Positions 40,290 to 49,250 of a stretch of 64,000 nt of DNA are shown in pieces (within the stretch, counting starts at the first letter, position 1; each line of letters starts with the position of its first letter). The stretch comes from Providencia alcalifaciens. GTDB taxonomy: Bacteria; Pseudomonadota; Gammaproteobacteria; Enterobacterales; Enterobacteriaceae. The position numbers and the translations under genes are program-made. Location: NCBI RefSeq assembly GCF_020271745.1, contig NZ_CP084296.1, positions 3,906,001-3,970,000 of the forward strand, read 5' to 3'. The notes beneath the pieces were generated by a model. The model made no database searches, had not been told where the DNA came from, and worked only from the letters and a program-made list of their open reading frames with translations.

Positions 40290-42092
40290 TTAGCGATCCA
40301 CATCCGACATTACAAAATCGATACTACCCAGATAGACAATTAAGTCAGAAACCAAGCTACCTCTGATTGTCGCCGGAATTTGCTGCAAGTGCGCATAACT
40401 CGGGGTACGAATACGTGTACGGTAGCTCATGGTGCTGCCGTCACTGGTTAAGTAGTAGCTGTTGATCCCTTTGGTTGCTTCAACCATCTGGAATGATTCG
40501 TTAGCTGGCATAACCGGACCCCAAGACACTTGTAAGAAGTGGTTGATCAGGGTTTCGATATGCTGCAATGTGCGCTCTTTCGGCGGCGGCGTTGTCAGTG
40601 GATGGTCAGCTTTAAATGGACCTTCAGGCATATTCTTCAGACATTGCTCAAGAATACGGATACTTTGACGCATCTCTTCCACTTTGATCATTACGCGGTC
40701 ATAGCAGTCACCGTTATGGGCGATTGGAATGTCAAATTCAAAGTTTTCATAACCTGAATAAGGACGTGCTTTACGTACGTCAAAGTCCACACCCGTTGCA
40801 CGTAAGCCAGCACCCGTCACGCCCCACGCTAATGCCTCTTCCTTGGTGTAAGATGCCACACCAATAGAACGACCTTTCAAAATGGAGTTTTTCAGCGCGG
40901 AAGTCACATAGGATTCTAGACGTTTTGGTAACCAATCTAATAATTCACGCAGTAATTTATCCCAGCCACGCGGTAAATCGTGAGCAACCCCACCGATGCG
41001 GAACCAAGCTGGATGCATACGGAAACCGGTGATCGCTTCAATCACGTTGTACACTTTTTGTCTATCAGTGAACGCAAAGAACACTGGCGTCATTGCACCA
41101 ACGTCTTGGATATAGGTACTGATATACAGCAGGTGGCTGTTGATACGGAACAGTTCAGACATCATGACACGGATAGTTTTTACGCGATCCGGTACTTCGA
41201 TACCTGCCAGTTTTTCAACGGCAAGAATATACGGCATTTCATTCACACAACCGCCGAGATATTCGATACGGTCGGTATAAGGAATGTAGCTATGCCATGA
41301 CTGACGCTCACCCATTTTTTCTGCACCACGGTGGTGGTAGCCGATATCGGGAACGCAGTTAACAATCTCTTCACCATCCAATTGCAGCACGATACGGAAT
41401 GCACCGTGAGAAGATGGATGGTTTGGACCCAAGTTCAGGAACATGAAATCTTCGTTTTCATTTCCGCGATCTAAGCCCCACTCTTCTGGTTTGAAAGTCA
41501 ATGCTTCCATTTCCAGATCTTGCTTTTGCTTAGTCAGAACAAATGGGTCAAATTCAGTGGCGCGCGCAGGATAATCTTTGCGCAGCGGGTGACCTTCCCA
41601 GCTTGGAGACATCAGCAGGCGACGTAAATTCGGGTGACCTTGGAAGGTGATCCCGAACATGTCCCACACTTCACGCTCATACCAGTTGGCATTTGGGAAT
41701 AAAGAAACCACCGATGGCACGTTTAAGTCTTTCTCGTTAAGAGCCACTTTCAACATGATGTCGCGGTTTCGGTCAATGGAAATGATATGGTAGAACACAC
41801 TAAAGTCTGCTTCTGGCAGACCTTGGCGATGAATACGCTGGCGTTCATCGACTCCGTGTAAGTCGAACAACATCACATAAGGTTTAGGTAGCTTCTGTAA
41901 GAAATCTACAATTTCCAGTAATTGTTCACGGCGTACCCAAACCACTGGCATGCCAGTGCGGGTTGCTTGAACTGAAAAGGCATCCGGGCCAAATTGGTTG
42001 CGCAGTTCCAGAAGCACAGGATCATTAATATGATCTTGTGTCTGCCATTCTGGCTGATTATGACTCGCTTGCGCTATCTGATCTGTCATCAT
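40290..42092 (-). CDS. nuoC: NADH dehydrogenase I fused subunit C/D
   Basis: Fused NuoC-NuoD (nuoCD) protein of 600 residues, as in E. coli and its relatives. The first 180 or so residues form the NuoC domain ([17 protein letters not shown]). After a linker the NuoD domain follows, related to the large subunit of NiFe hydrogenases, with the quinone-site His in [14 protein letters not shown] and conserved [14 protein letters not shown] and [12 protein letters not shown] at the end. Two consecutive ATGs begin the frame and the first is kept. The 74-bp gap to nuoB is the largest in the upstream half of the operon. Confidence 0.97.
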   Translation of the reverse strand: MMTDQIAQASHNQPEWQTQDHINDPVLLELRNQFGPDAFSVQATRTGMPVVWVRREQLLEIVDFLQKLPKPYVMLFDLHGVDERQRIHRQGLPEADFSVFYHIISIDRNRDIMLKVALNEKDLNVPSVVSLFPNANWYEREVWDMFGITFQGHPNLRRLLMSPSWEGHPLRKDYPARATEFDPFVLTKQKQDLEMEALTFKPEEWGLDRGNENEDFMFLNLGPNHPSSHGAFRIVLQLDGEEIVNCVPDIGYHHRGAEKMGERQSWHSYIPYTDRIEYLGGCVNEMPYILAVEKLAGIEVPDRVKTIRVMMSELFRINSHLLYISTYIQDVGAMTPVFFAFTDRQKVYNVIEAITGFRMHPAWFRIGGVAHDLPRGWDKLLRELLDWLPKRLESYVTSALKNSILKGRSIGVASYTKEEALAWGVTGAGLRATGVDFDVRKARPYSGYENFEFDIPIAHNGDCYDRVMIKVEEMRQSIRILEQCLKNMPEGPFKADHPLTTPPPKERTLQHIETLINHFLQVSWGPVMPANESFQMVEATKGINSYYLTSDGSTMSYRTRIRTPSYAHLQQIPATIRGSLVSDLIVYLGSIDFVMSDVDR

Positions 42093-42166
42093 TCTTCACC
42101 ATAACGCTTGATCAGGTTTATTATTTCGCAACAACATTGCTCTGTTACGCTGTATGGCTAAAAGCC

Positions 42167-42841
42167 TTAAATTTCGTCAGGAGTACGCAGGTTGGTTACT
42201 GCAATACGTTCACCGTGTTTTCTTTCTCTTTCTGACTGCATATTCGCACGATAAACACCCTGATCACCGACAACCCATGAAAGTGGGCGACGTTCTTTGC
42301 CGATGGATTCTTGTAACAGAAGGAGAGCCTGCATGTAGGCTTCAGGGCGTGGTGGGCAGCCTGGAATGTACACATCCACGGGAATAAATTTGTCGACGCC
42401 TTGAACAACAGAGTAGATGTCATACATCCCACCTGAGTTCGCACATGACCCCATGGAGATAACCCATTTTGGTTCAAGCATTTGGTCATAAAGGCGCTGA
42501 ATGACGGGAGCCATTTTGGTAAAACAAGTTCCCGCAACTACCATAAAGTCGGCTTGACGAGGAGAAGCACGCAGTACTTCCGCACCAAAGCGGGCTACGT
42601 CATGAACAGCCGTGAACGACGTCACCATTTCTACATAGCAACATGAAAGACCGAAGTTGTATGGCCACAGGGAGTTTTTACGTCCCCAGTTCACCACATC
42701 ATGAAGTGCATGGGATAATTTCCCCATATACACACTGTTTTCAACTTGCTGCTCAAGGGGATCGGTAACGATTTCTTGAGTTTGCAGTGGGTAACGGTCG
42801 TTCTCACCGTTCGGATCTATGCGGGTGAGCGTATAATCCAT
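42167..42841 (-). CDS. nuoB: NADH dehydrogenase I subunit B, cluster N2
   Basis: Holds the terminal 4Fe-4S cluster N2, which reduces quinone at the interface with NuoD and NuoH. The 224 residues match E. coli (220). The tandem-cysteine motif [10 protein letters not shown], the Cys in [12 protein letters not shown] and the Cys-Pro-Pro motif [12 protein letters not shown] provide the four ligands. It follows nuoA after 18 bases. Confidence 0.97.
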   Translation of the reverse strand: MDYTLTRIDPNGENDRYPLQTQEIVTDPLEQQVENSVYMGKLSHALHDVVNWGRKNSLWPYNFGLSCCYVEMVTSFTAVHDVARFGAEVLRASPRQADFMVVAGTCFTKMAPVIQRLYDQMLEPKWVISMGSCANSGGMYDIYSVVQGVDKFIPVDVYIPGCPPRPEAYMQALLLLQESIGKERRPLSWVVGDQGVYRANMQSERERKHGERIAVTNLRTPDEI

Positions 42842-42859
42842 TGTATAATGCCTCGCTTT

Positions 42860-43303
42860 TTACTGCGGATGACGATTGCTGATTTTAATAACTTCACTAG
42901 GACCTTTAACTGCGCGACGTGAACGGATTGGAGTCCAATCGAGTGCACCAACGCGGATCAGATAAAATAATCCCGCCAACAATACCAAGATAAAAATAGC
43001 GGCTTCGATGAAACCGACCCATCCCGCTTCGCGGATGGCGACAGACCATGCAAATAAGAACATAGCCTCCACATCGAAGATCACGAAAAACATCGCGACC
43101 AAGTAGAACTTGGCTGACATACGAAGACGAGCACTACCGACAGAGTCAATACCTGACTCGTAGGGAACGTGTTTTGTTCTGGCTTTGGCGCGGCTACCTA
43201 AGAAGTGACCTGCGGTCAACATGAAAGCGCAAAGACCAATAGCGCCGAGAAAGAATATAGCAAAGCCCCAGTTATGGGCTAACTCTAGGATTGATGTAGA
43301 CAT
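42860..43303 (-). CDS. nuoA: NADH dehydrogenase I subunit A
   Basis: Three-helix membrane subunit of complex I that helps enclose the quinone site, 147 residues (147 in E. coli). The cytoplasmic loop [32 protein letters not shown] is conserved, as is the acidic residue pair of helix 2 (FDVEAMFLF). It is the first gene of the nuo operon, so the long region upstream carries the operon promoter. Confidence 0.97.
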   Translation of the reverse strand: MSTSILELAHNWGFAIFFLGAIGLCAFMLTAGHFLGSRAKARTKHVPYESGIDSVGSARLRMSAKFYLVAMFFVIFDVEAMFLFAWSVAIREAGWVGFIEAAIFILVLLAGLFYLIRVGALDWTPIRSRRAVKGPSEVIKISNRHPQ

Positions 43304-44172
43304 ACTCGTTGCTTACTCATTACTTATGATACGTAACTGCTCTTTTTTGTAACACGGCAGTGTTGCACCACAATTGCCCAGTTAATCGAGAAGAAAGACC
43401 AAAATTGACCTCAAAACTAAAAGATCCCCAAACTAAAATCAGCCTGACGACTGCCGTTTGGTTTGCCCTTCTCTCACTACATTTTATTTTGCTCAAATGA
43501 GACAAAATAACCGTATTTATTACAAATAATTCACACGCTAAAAACATCTGCTAAACAAAATCAACTCATAAACTGCTAAAACGTGTCAGTGTTACTATAC
43601 ACAAATAAACACGCCAAGTAGTCTAACTGATTATTCGCTTTTACTACACTATTATCTCAGGAAAAACCTGTCTTAACAGACGAAAAAATGTGCTTTTTAT
43701 TTGATCCAACGCACAGATTTATTGAAAAAATACTCAATTTGTTTACATAACATCCGAATTTAATTTAAGAGGTAATAACGAATTTTTATTCATCATCCCC
43801 ACTAAGCCTATGACTACTCTCAGCTATTTTATCAATTCAGCAAATAAATATTGTTAACAGCGTAACAAATCGTTAACTAACTAATGAATTTCATGTTATG
43901 CCATATTCATCACAATTATTTCATGCTCTTACGCGTAAATCCATACTTAATAAGTGGTTAATTCGTGTATTTTGTCACCTATTGAGCAGAAACATTGTTC
44001 ACTATTTTGTCACCTTAACTTTAAGTGAAATATCGTACTGTCAAAATCCCTTTTCCCCCCTATTAACCACTTAATGAGTACGGCCTGTAAATTTCAGTTA
44101 AAAACAATTTGATAACAATATAAATGTGTAACGTAAAATAATGAGGGAGATTTTAAGGAAGGGTATCGATTG
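43304..44172. promoter_or_regulatory. Long nuo promoter region
   Basis: About 870 bp without a credible gene between nuoA and the lrhA terminator. In E. coli the nuo operon also has a long upstream region controlled by ArcA, NarL, FNR and others. Here I see an inverted repeat TTGTTA/TAACAA (43851-43868), a 13-bp direct repeat TATTTTGTCACCT (43968-43980 and 44003-44015) and a perfect 12-bp inverted repeat (43951-43962 with 44062-44073) around it. No -10/-35 pair stands out enough to choose. Confidence 0.5.
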
Positions 44173-44208
44173 AAAAAACGGCTGAGCCAGAATTAACTGG
44201 CTCAGCCG
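44173..44208 (-). terminator. Terminator of lrhA
   Basis: Perfect 12-bp stem CGGCTGAGCCAG/CTGGCTCAGCCG, followed on the minus strand by six T. It is 76 bases past the lrhA stop. Confidence 0.92.
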
Positions 44209-44284
44209 GATAAGCCTATTTTGATTAACTTGACACTTATCTTTGATAAAAATCCTATTTTATCGATAAGGACAGATCTCTATC

Positions 44285-45193
44285 TTATTGAGCGCTACTC
44301 TCAACTTGTTCAGCAACGGAATAAGAGATTTTTTTGTTTTCAATCGCATTAAAGACAGTGAGCACAAAATCTTTTTGCTCATCTGCATTTTTATATAGCC
44401 AGTACTGAATATCCGGCAAGCGAGGTAAACCATCTGACTCGCCTAAAACACGCAGATCCGCATTTTGCATTTCCATTGGACGTGCAGTGACTCCAACTTC
44501 GGCATTCACTGCTGCACGAACAGCAGGTAATGATGCCGCTTCATAAGCCACATGCCATGGTAAGCCTGCTTCATCTAAAGCATGAGTACATAACTTACGG
44601 TATGGGTTAGTTTCATCCATTACCACCAATGGAATTGGCTCATTTGGGCGTAACTGAAAATCAGGTGCGCTGTGCCATAAAATAGGAACAGTTCTTAATG
44701 CTGTTTTTGGGTGCTGGGGAATACGACTTGTCGTTAATGCTAAATCAATTTCATGATTATCTAGCATTGACTCAATAAACTGAGCACGTTTAATTCTCAC
44801 TTCTACCGCGATGCGTGGAAATACGGAGGCAATACGGTTTAGTAAGAAAGGTAATAAGATATCGACTGTATCGTCGGATGCCCCGATACGCAATTCACCA
44901 TCTGCATCGTTATAAGTCAAAGATGCGGTGGCATCATCATTAGCGCGTAAAATCTGTCTCGCATAGCCGAGTAGTTGCAAACCATGGGCAGTTAACAGCT
45001 TATTACGCCCGTGACGTGCAAATAATTCACGACCAACTAATTGCTCTAAACGTTGCATCTGCTGACTAACAGCAGACTGGGTACGACATACTGCGGCAGC
45101 GGCAGCGGCAAAAGTGTTAAGATCAGCCACTGCGACAAATGTGCGTAGTAAATCGAGATCTAAGTTCATTATGGGACGATTGGAATTTATCAT
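44285..45193 (-). CDS. lrhA: LrhA/HexA, LysR-type regulator
   Basis: LysR-family transcription factor that represses flagellar genes (flhDC) in E. coli and secreted factors and motility in relatives, where it is called HexA. The 302 residues open with MINSNRPIMNLDLDLLRTFVAV, almost as in E. coli LrhA. The winged helix-turn-helix at about 13-70 (FAAAAAAVCRTQSAVSQQMQRLEQLVG) is nearly unchanged, while the effector domain is more diverged (WHSAPDFQLRPNEPIPLVVM). It has its own terminator and lies divergently from alaA across an 808-bp gap. Confidence 0.95.
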   Translation of the reverse strand: MINSNRPIMNLDLDLLRTFVAVADLNTFAAAAAAVCRTQSAVSQQMQRLEQLVGRELFARHGRNKLLTAHGLQLLGYARQILRANDDATASLTYNDADGELRIGASDDTVDILLPFLLNRIASVFPRIAVEVRIKRAQFIESMLDNHEIDLALTTSRIPQHPKTALRTVPILWHSAPDFQLRPNEPIPLVVMDETNPYRKLCTHALDEAGLPWHVAYEAASLPAVRAAVNAEVGVTARPMEMQNADLRVLGESDGLPRLPDIQYWLYKNADEQKDFVLTVFNAIENKKISYSVAEQVESSAQ

Positions 45194-46001
45194 CGTACAT
45201 TCTCTTTATATAATTTTATGATACCTGGTGTTTCTGCTCTCCTCCGTGAGAATCAGCGAGTCTTAAAAATAATCCAACTTTTGCATTTCTAATCCGTAGA
45301 TCTGCATTTATTGTATTCAATACTCTATATTGCTATATCTATTTGATAATTAACTTAAACAGCTTAATTATCCAAATAGCGTTTTAAATTTCTATCAATT
45401 AACGCGAGGTTGATTAATGTAAAACTCAATAAGCACGAAATAATTGAAGAAGGCTAAATAGTAACATATTTAATGTAGTTGCAATTATTTTAATGTAAGC
45501 TCTTTATGTAACATATGATGTAAATTAACAATTTTATTAATTATCAACACACTAAACATTATAAGCACGGTTTCACTAAGAATATTCTCATTAAAATAAT
45601 CAATATTGCTAACAAAAAAAGCCAAAAACCCCCTAAAAAGCCCCGACCAATGGTTAAATTTATTTCTAATTTAATGATTTAAGATGCAAACTTACAGAGT
45701 GATACAATTTTTGTCACTTTGTCATTACGCGACTTTTTCGCCATTTTTTTACGACTCATTCACTGACACACTCCAAAACCACGATGATTATCAGGATTAG
45801 ATCCTGACTTAATAACGACAATTAGAATCATAAGCTAACTTACTCAATACTTTAAGATAGCATATATCTGATTTATGTCTAAACCAACCTTTTGCACCAA
45901 AATTATCTAACATCTTCAAAAGCTTCCGAGGGAGGAGTACAGTAGATAGTAACGCCGGAAGTCCCCTATGATTGCTAGCCCGTTAGGGTAATGAGAGAAC
46001 C
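45194..46001. other. Divergent lrhA/alaA intergenic region
   Basis: 808 bp, AT-rich, without a convincing gene. Long upstream regions are known for lrhA in E. coli. Close to alaA a GC-richer segment at 45920-45995 could fold: CTTCCG (45923-45928) pairs with CGGAAG (45956-45961). AlaA has a GAGAG ribosome-binding site just before its ATG. The central 500 bp show only A/T-rich sequence, of the kind H-NS often binds. Confidence 0.5.
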
Positions 46002-47216
46002 ATGAATACGATAATGAAATCCAATAAGCTTGATAATGTTTGCTATGACATTCGCGGGCCAGTTTTAAAAGAAGCGAAACGCTTAGAAGAAGAAGGCAAT
46101 AAAGTCCTAAAACTGAACATTGGTAACCCGGCACCGTTTGGCTTTGAAGCACCCGATGAGATCCTCGTTGATGTCCTACGCAATCTGCCAAGCTCGCAAG
46201 GTTACTGTGATTCTAAAGGCTTATATTCTGCGCGTAAGGCAATTGTTCAACACTACCAAGCTCGTGATATTCACGATATGACCGTTGAAGATGTCTATAT
46301 TGGTAACGGTGTTTCTGAATTAATCGTTCAAGCAATGCAAGCGCTATTAAACAATGGCGATGAAATGCTGGTTCCAGCCCCTGACTATCCACTCTGGACA
46401 GCAGCTGTTTCGTTATCGGGCGGTAATGCTGTTCACTATATGTGTGATGAACAACAAGGCTGGATGCCGGATATTGACGATATCCGCAAGAAAATCAGCC
46501 CACGTACCCGCGGGATTGTCATCATCAACCCAAATAACCCAACAGGGGCGGTGTACAGCAAAGAACTATTAATGGAAATCGTCGAGATTGCTCGTCAACA
46601 TAGTTTGATTATCTTTGCCGACGAAATCTACGATAAAATTCTGTATGACGATGCGCAGCATCACTCTATCGCAGCACTAGCACCTGACTTACTCACCGTC
46701 ACATTTAACGGGTTATCAAAAACCTACCGTGTCGCAGGTTTCCGTCAAGGTTGGATGGCGTTAAACGGTCCGAAAAAGCATGCTAAAGGTTATATTGAAG
46801 GGTTAGAAATGCTGGCATCTATGCGCTTATGTGCTAACGTGCCAATGCAACATGCTATCCAAACAGCATTAGGCGGTTACCAAAGTATCAGCGAATTTAT
46901 CCAACCAGGCGGTCGTTTATATGAGCAGCGTAATCGTGCATGGGAATTGATCAACCAAATTCCTGGTGTCTCTTGTGTTAAACCACAAGGCGCCCTGTAT
47001 ATGTTCCCGAAAATTGATATTAAACGCTTTAATATCCACGATGACCAAAAAATGATCCTTGATCTGCTCCTGCAAGAAAAAGTGCTATTAGTTCAGGGAA
47101 CCGCATTTAACTGGCCACAGCCAGACCATTTCCGTATTGTTACTCTGCCTTATGCAGATGACTTAGAGATGGCAATCAATAAATTTGGTCGTTTCTTAGA
47201 AAACTATCACCAATAA
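46002..47216 (+). CDS. alaA: AlaA, glutamate-pyruvate aminotransferase
   Basis: PLP-dependent aminotransferase that makes alanine from pyruvate and glutamate (formerly yfbQ). The 404 residues align with E. coli AlaA from the start (LDNVCYDIRGPVLKEAKRLE). The cofactor-binding elements are clear: INPNNPTGAVY, the Asp and Tyr in IIFADEIYDKILYD, the Schiff-base Lys in FNGLSKTYRVAGFRQGW, and the substrate Arg in DHFRIVTLP. It is a single-gene unit divergent from lrhA, with a terminator right after it. Confidence 0.97.
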   Translation: MNTIMKSNKLDNVCYDIRGPVLKEAKRLEEEGNKVLKLNIGNPAPFGFEAPDEILVDVLRNLPSSQGYCDSKGLYSARKAIVQHYQARDIHDMTVEDVYIGNGVSELIVQAMQALLNNGDEMLVPAPDYPLWTAAVSLSGGNAVHYMCDEQQGWMPDIDDIRKKISPRTRGIVIINPNNPTGAVYSKELLMEIVEIARQHSLIIFADEIYDKILYDDAQHHSIAALAPDLLTVTFNGLSKTYRVAGFRQGWMALNGPKKHAKGYIEGLEMLASMRLCANVPMQHAIQTALGGYQSISEFIQPGGRLYEQRNRAWELINQIPGVSCVKPQGALYMFPKIDIKRFNIHDDQKMILDLLLQEKVLLVQGTAFNWPQPDHFRIVTLPYADDLEMAINKFGRFLENYHQ

Positions 47217-47238
47217 CCCGTTATGCTGCATGACCAAT

Positions 47239-47267
47239 AAAAATAGCCCTATATGGGCTATTTTTAT
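47239..47267 (+). terminator. Terminator of alaA
   Basis: Perfect stem AAAAATAGCCC/GGGCTATTTTT with a short loop, symmetric A and T runs, 23 bases after the alaA stop. It could also stop transcripts from the small gene on the other strand. Confidence 0.88.
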
Positions 47268-47311
47268 TGCTGAACACTGAACATCTAAATATGAGGCTCT
47301 TTATTGGATAA

Positions 47312-47380
47312 TTAAATAATCGAAATGAAATAAACAGCAGCCAAGAAAAATAAAAGTAATATAATAGGAAAATATTTCAT
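47312..47380 (-). CDS. Small membrane peptide, 22 residues
   Basis: A short frame not usually annotated. It encodes MKYFPIILLLFFLAAVYF followed by ISII, a single transmembrane helix with a positively charged N terminus. A GAGG ribosome-binding site precedes the ATG by six bases. On the minus strand a good sigma-70 promoter lies upstream: TTGATC at 47441-47446, 16-base spacer, TATAAT at 47419-47424. Its transcript would run into the alaA terminator hairpin, which works in both directions. I do not recognise the peptide. The combination of promoter, Shine-Dalgarno, hydrophobic ORF and terminator supports a real small protein of the kind known from E. coli (single-helix stress peptides). Confidence 0.55.
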   Translation of the reverse strand: MKYFPIILLLFFLAAVYFISII

Positions 47381-47993
47381 GTTATCCTCAATTTTATTTA
47401 CAGCGGAAATTTATTTTTATTATAGTTAATTATAATTACAGATCAATCCTATAAATATAAATTCATCATCATCCAATTAAGATTAGTCGGAATTGGAATA
47501 TTATTTTACTGTCCTTTAAACTGTCTTTATTCGACTGTTTTATATAACAGATAAATACTCAACTTTATTCATTTTCATTATTTTCGATGGAAAAAACTAA
47601 ATGCTAGTGTAAACATCACTTGATATCCAATGCTCAATGTTCTGAAAACGTATCGTCCCCCTATGGCAAAGTAAATTCAGCAATTGCCTTTTCTAAACCT
47701 CGATAGATTGATCTCATGACGTTAAGTGTTTCACCTCAGACATTTTCTAATATCATCCAGTGTTCTGCTGGTTACCCAAGCGCCATATAGCCCCCTGACG
47801 GTGTAAGCAAAAAATTATTTTCTCCTGCACCATTGCAATAATGGGCAGTTGTCATTTTTATAAGCTATTAAAAATACTAATTTTAATGAACACCCCTTGG
47901 CTTTGCTTAAAAAACACTCACTAACATTAAATATGATTTACTGTAAAATTACAGTATGATTTTATGATGAAATTATTGTTATAAAGAGGAATT
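47381..47993. other. Intergenic region before yfbR
   Basis: About 610 bp. The first 70 bases hold the promoter of the 22-residue peptide. Near yfbR lies ACTGTAA-AA-TTACAGT (47940-47955), a near-palindrome 38 bases before the ATG, possibly an operator. The LexA spacing does not fit. Nothing is recognised in the middle 400 bases. Confidence 0.45.
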
Positions 47994-48575
47994 ATGAGCT
48001 ACTTTTTCGCCCACCTTGCTAGAATGAAACTCATTCATCGCTGGCCGTTAATGCGTAATGTACGCACTGAAAATGTTTCAGAGCACAGTCTACAAGTCGC
48101 GATGGTGGCACATGCACTCGCAATCATTAAAAACCGCAAATTTGGTGGCAATGTCAACGCCGAAAAAATTGCCCTATTTGCCATGTACCATGATGCCAGT
48201 GAAGTTATCACGGGTGATTTACCAACACCGATTAAATATCATAATCAGCAAATAGCCCATGAATACAAAAAAATAGAAAAATTTGCTCAACAAAAACTGC
48301 TTGATATGCTACCTGAAGAACTGCAAGAGGATTTTAAATCTTTGCTGGTGGAAGAACTTCAATCTGAGGAAGAACATTTTATTGTGAAACAGGCTGATAC
48401 TCTATGCGCCTATTTGAAATGTTTAGAAGAGCTATCTGCTGGCAATAGTGAATTCAAGTTAGCCAAAAGACGTCTTGAAAAAATGCTAGCTGAGCGCAAT
48501 AGCCTTGAAATGGAGTATTTTATGAAAACGTTTGTACCTAGTTTTACGCTTTCATTAGATGAAATTAGCAATTAA
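47994..48575 (+). CDS. yfbR: YfbR, HD-domain 5'-deoxynucleotidase
   Basis: Metal-dependent phosphohydrolase acting on deoxyribonucleoside 5'-monophosphates in E. coli. The 193 residues show the HD-domain ligands: His31 (NVSEHSLQ), the His66-Asp67 pair (MYHDASE) and Asp135 (KQADTL), each two positions earlier than in E. coli. The loop [11 protein letters not shown] is conserved. The AGAGGA site precedes the ATG. It stands as a single gene facing an AT-rich orphan. Confidence 0.95.
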   Translation: MSYFFAHLARMKLIHRWPLMRNVRTENVSEHSLQVAMVAHALAIIKNRKFGGNVNAEKIALFAMYHDASEVITGDLPTPIKYHNQQIAHEYKKIEKFAQQKLLDMLPEELQEDFKSLLVEELQSEEEHFIVKQADTLCAYLKCLEELSAGNSEFKLAKRRLEKMLAERNSLEMEYFMKTFVPSFTLSLDEISN

Positions 48576-48674
48576 TATATAAGTACTGGTATGTTATATC
48601 TACCTATATATTATCTTTGTTAATCTACCAATCTAAAAAAAGAAACTTAGACCTAAGCTCCTTTATAAAAGAGC

Positions 48675-49094
48675 TTAATCAATTTTTTCTAATTTTACAC
48701 TACAACCTATCATTGTAGAGAATGCAATATAAAATGTTTTCGCATCCCCATTAACACCCAATATGGCAAAATCAGATTCATCAATCGGGATAGTGCAACG
48801 TAAAGGCTCTTTTGTTTCATAAATCGCCCCACTCTTCGTTACGAATTTTATTGACCAAATATTATATGAATTTATTTTATTTTGCTCAAATAATATGGTG
48901 AATATTTTTTTCAATTCAATTTCGTTTGGAGTGTCATATATTTCTTTTGAAGTTGACATTTTTTTAGTTACATCAACATAACCAGAGTCAAAGTGAGTTA
49001 ACACAACATAAGATAAATCCTCCCCCCAATAATTTTCGAAATCACAATAACCGTAAACAAATTTCTCATCTCCCCCAGATTCATTTTTATTCAT
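48675..49094 (-). CDS. Orphan hypothetical protein, 139 residues
   Basis: I do not recognise this protein. It has no signal peptide or membrane segment and is rich in Tyr, Phe, Lys and Asp. The pattern of short alternating stretches (YVVLTHFDSGYVDVT, IWSIKFVTKSGAIYET) suggests a beta-sandwich, which is an inference from composition. A very strong ribosome-binding site (AGGAGGGGG, just before the ATG at 49094) shows that it is meant to be translated well. The gene is AT-rich compared with yfbR and yfbS on either side and lies between genes that are neighbours in E. coli, so it was probably acquired. It has no partner gene. Confidence 0.7.
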   Translation of the reverse strand: MNKNESGGDEKFVYGYCDFENYWGEDLSYVVLTHFDSGYVDVTKKMSTSKEIYDTPNEIELKKIFTILFEQNKINSYNIWSIKFVTKSGAIYETKEPLRCTIPIDESDFAILGVNGDAKTFYIAFSTMIGCSVKLEKID

Positions 49095-49195
49095 TCCCCC
49101 CTCCTATAATTGACATGCATTGAATTAAAGAGAGTATCAATAAAAAACTCACTGTTATAATATATTAAATATTATAACTTTATTATTTTTAATAT

Positions 49196-49230
49196 AAAAA
49201 GAGCTCTAATATATAATAGAGCTCTTTTTT
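49196..49230 (-). terminator. Terminator of yfbS
   Basis: Perfect 13-bp stem AAAAAGAGCTCTA/TAGAGCTCTTTTT (49196-49208 with 49217-49229), with a T run on the minus strand, 20 bases past the yfbS stop. It is symmetric and could serve both directions. Confidence 0.88.
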
Positions 49231-49250
49231 GACGTGATTTTTATATTTGC

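Noticed and set aside
43320-43547. 75-codon minus-strand frame upstream of nuoA
   Set aside because: It lies in the nuo promoter region, has no ribosome-binding site and no family resemblance.
45916-46191. 91-codon minus-strand frame over the alaA start
   Set aside because: Antisense shadow of alaA extending into its leader; alaA is clearly coding on the other strand.
47940-47955. LexA (SOS) box before yfbR
   Set aside because: CTGT and ACAG are separated by six bases where LexA needs eight.
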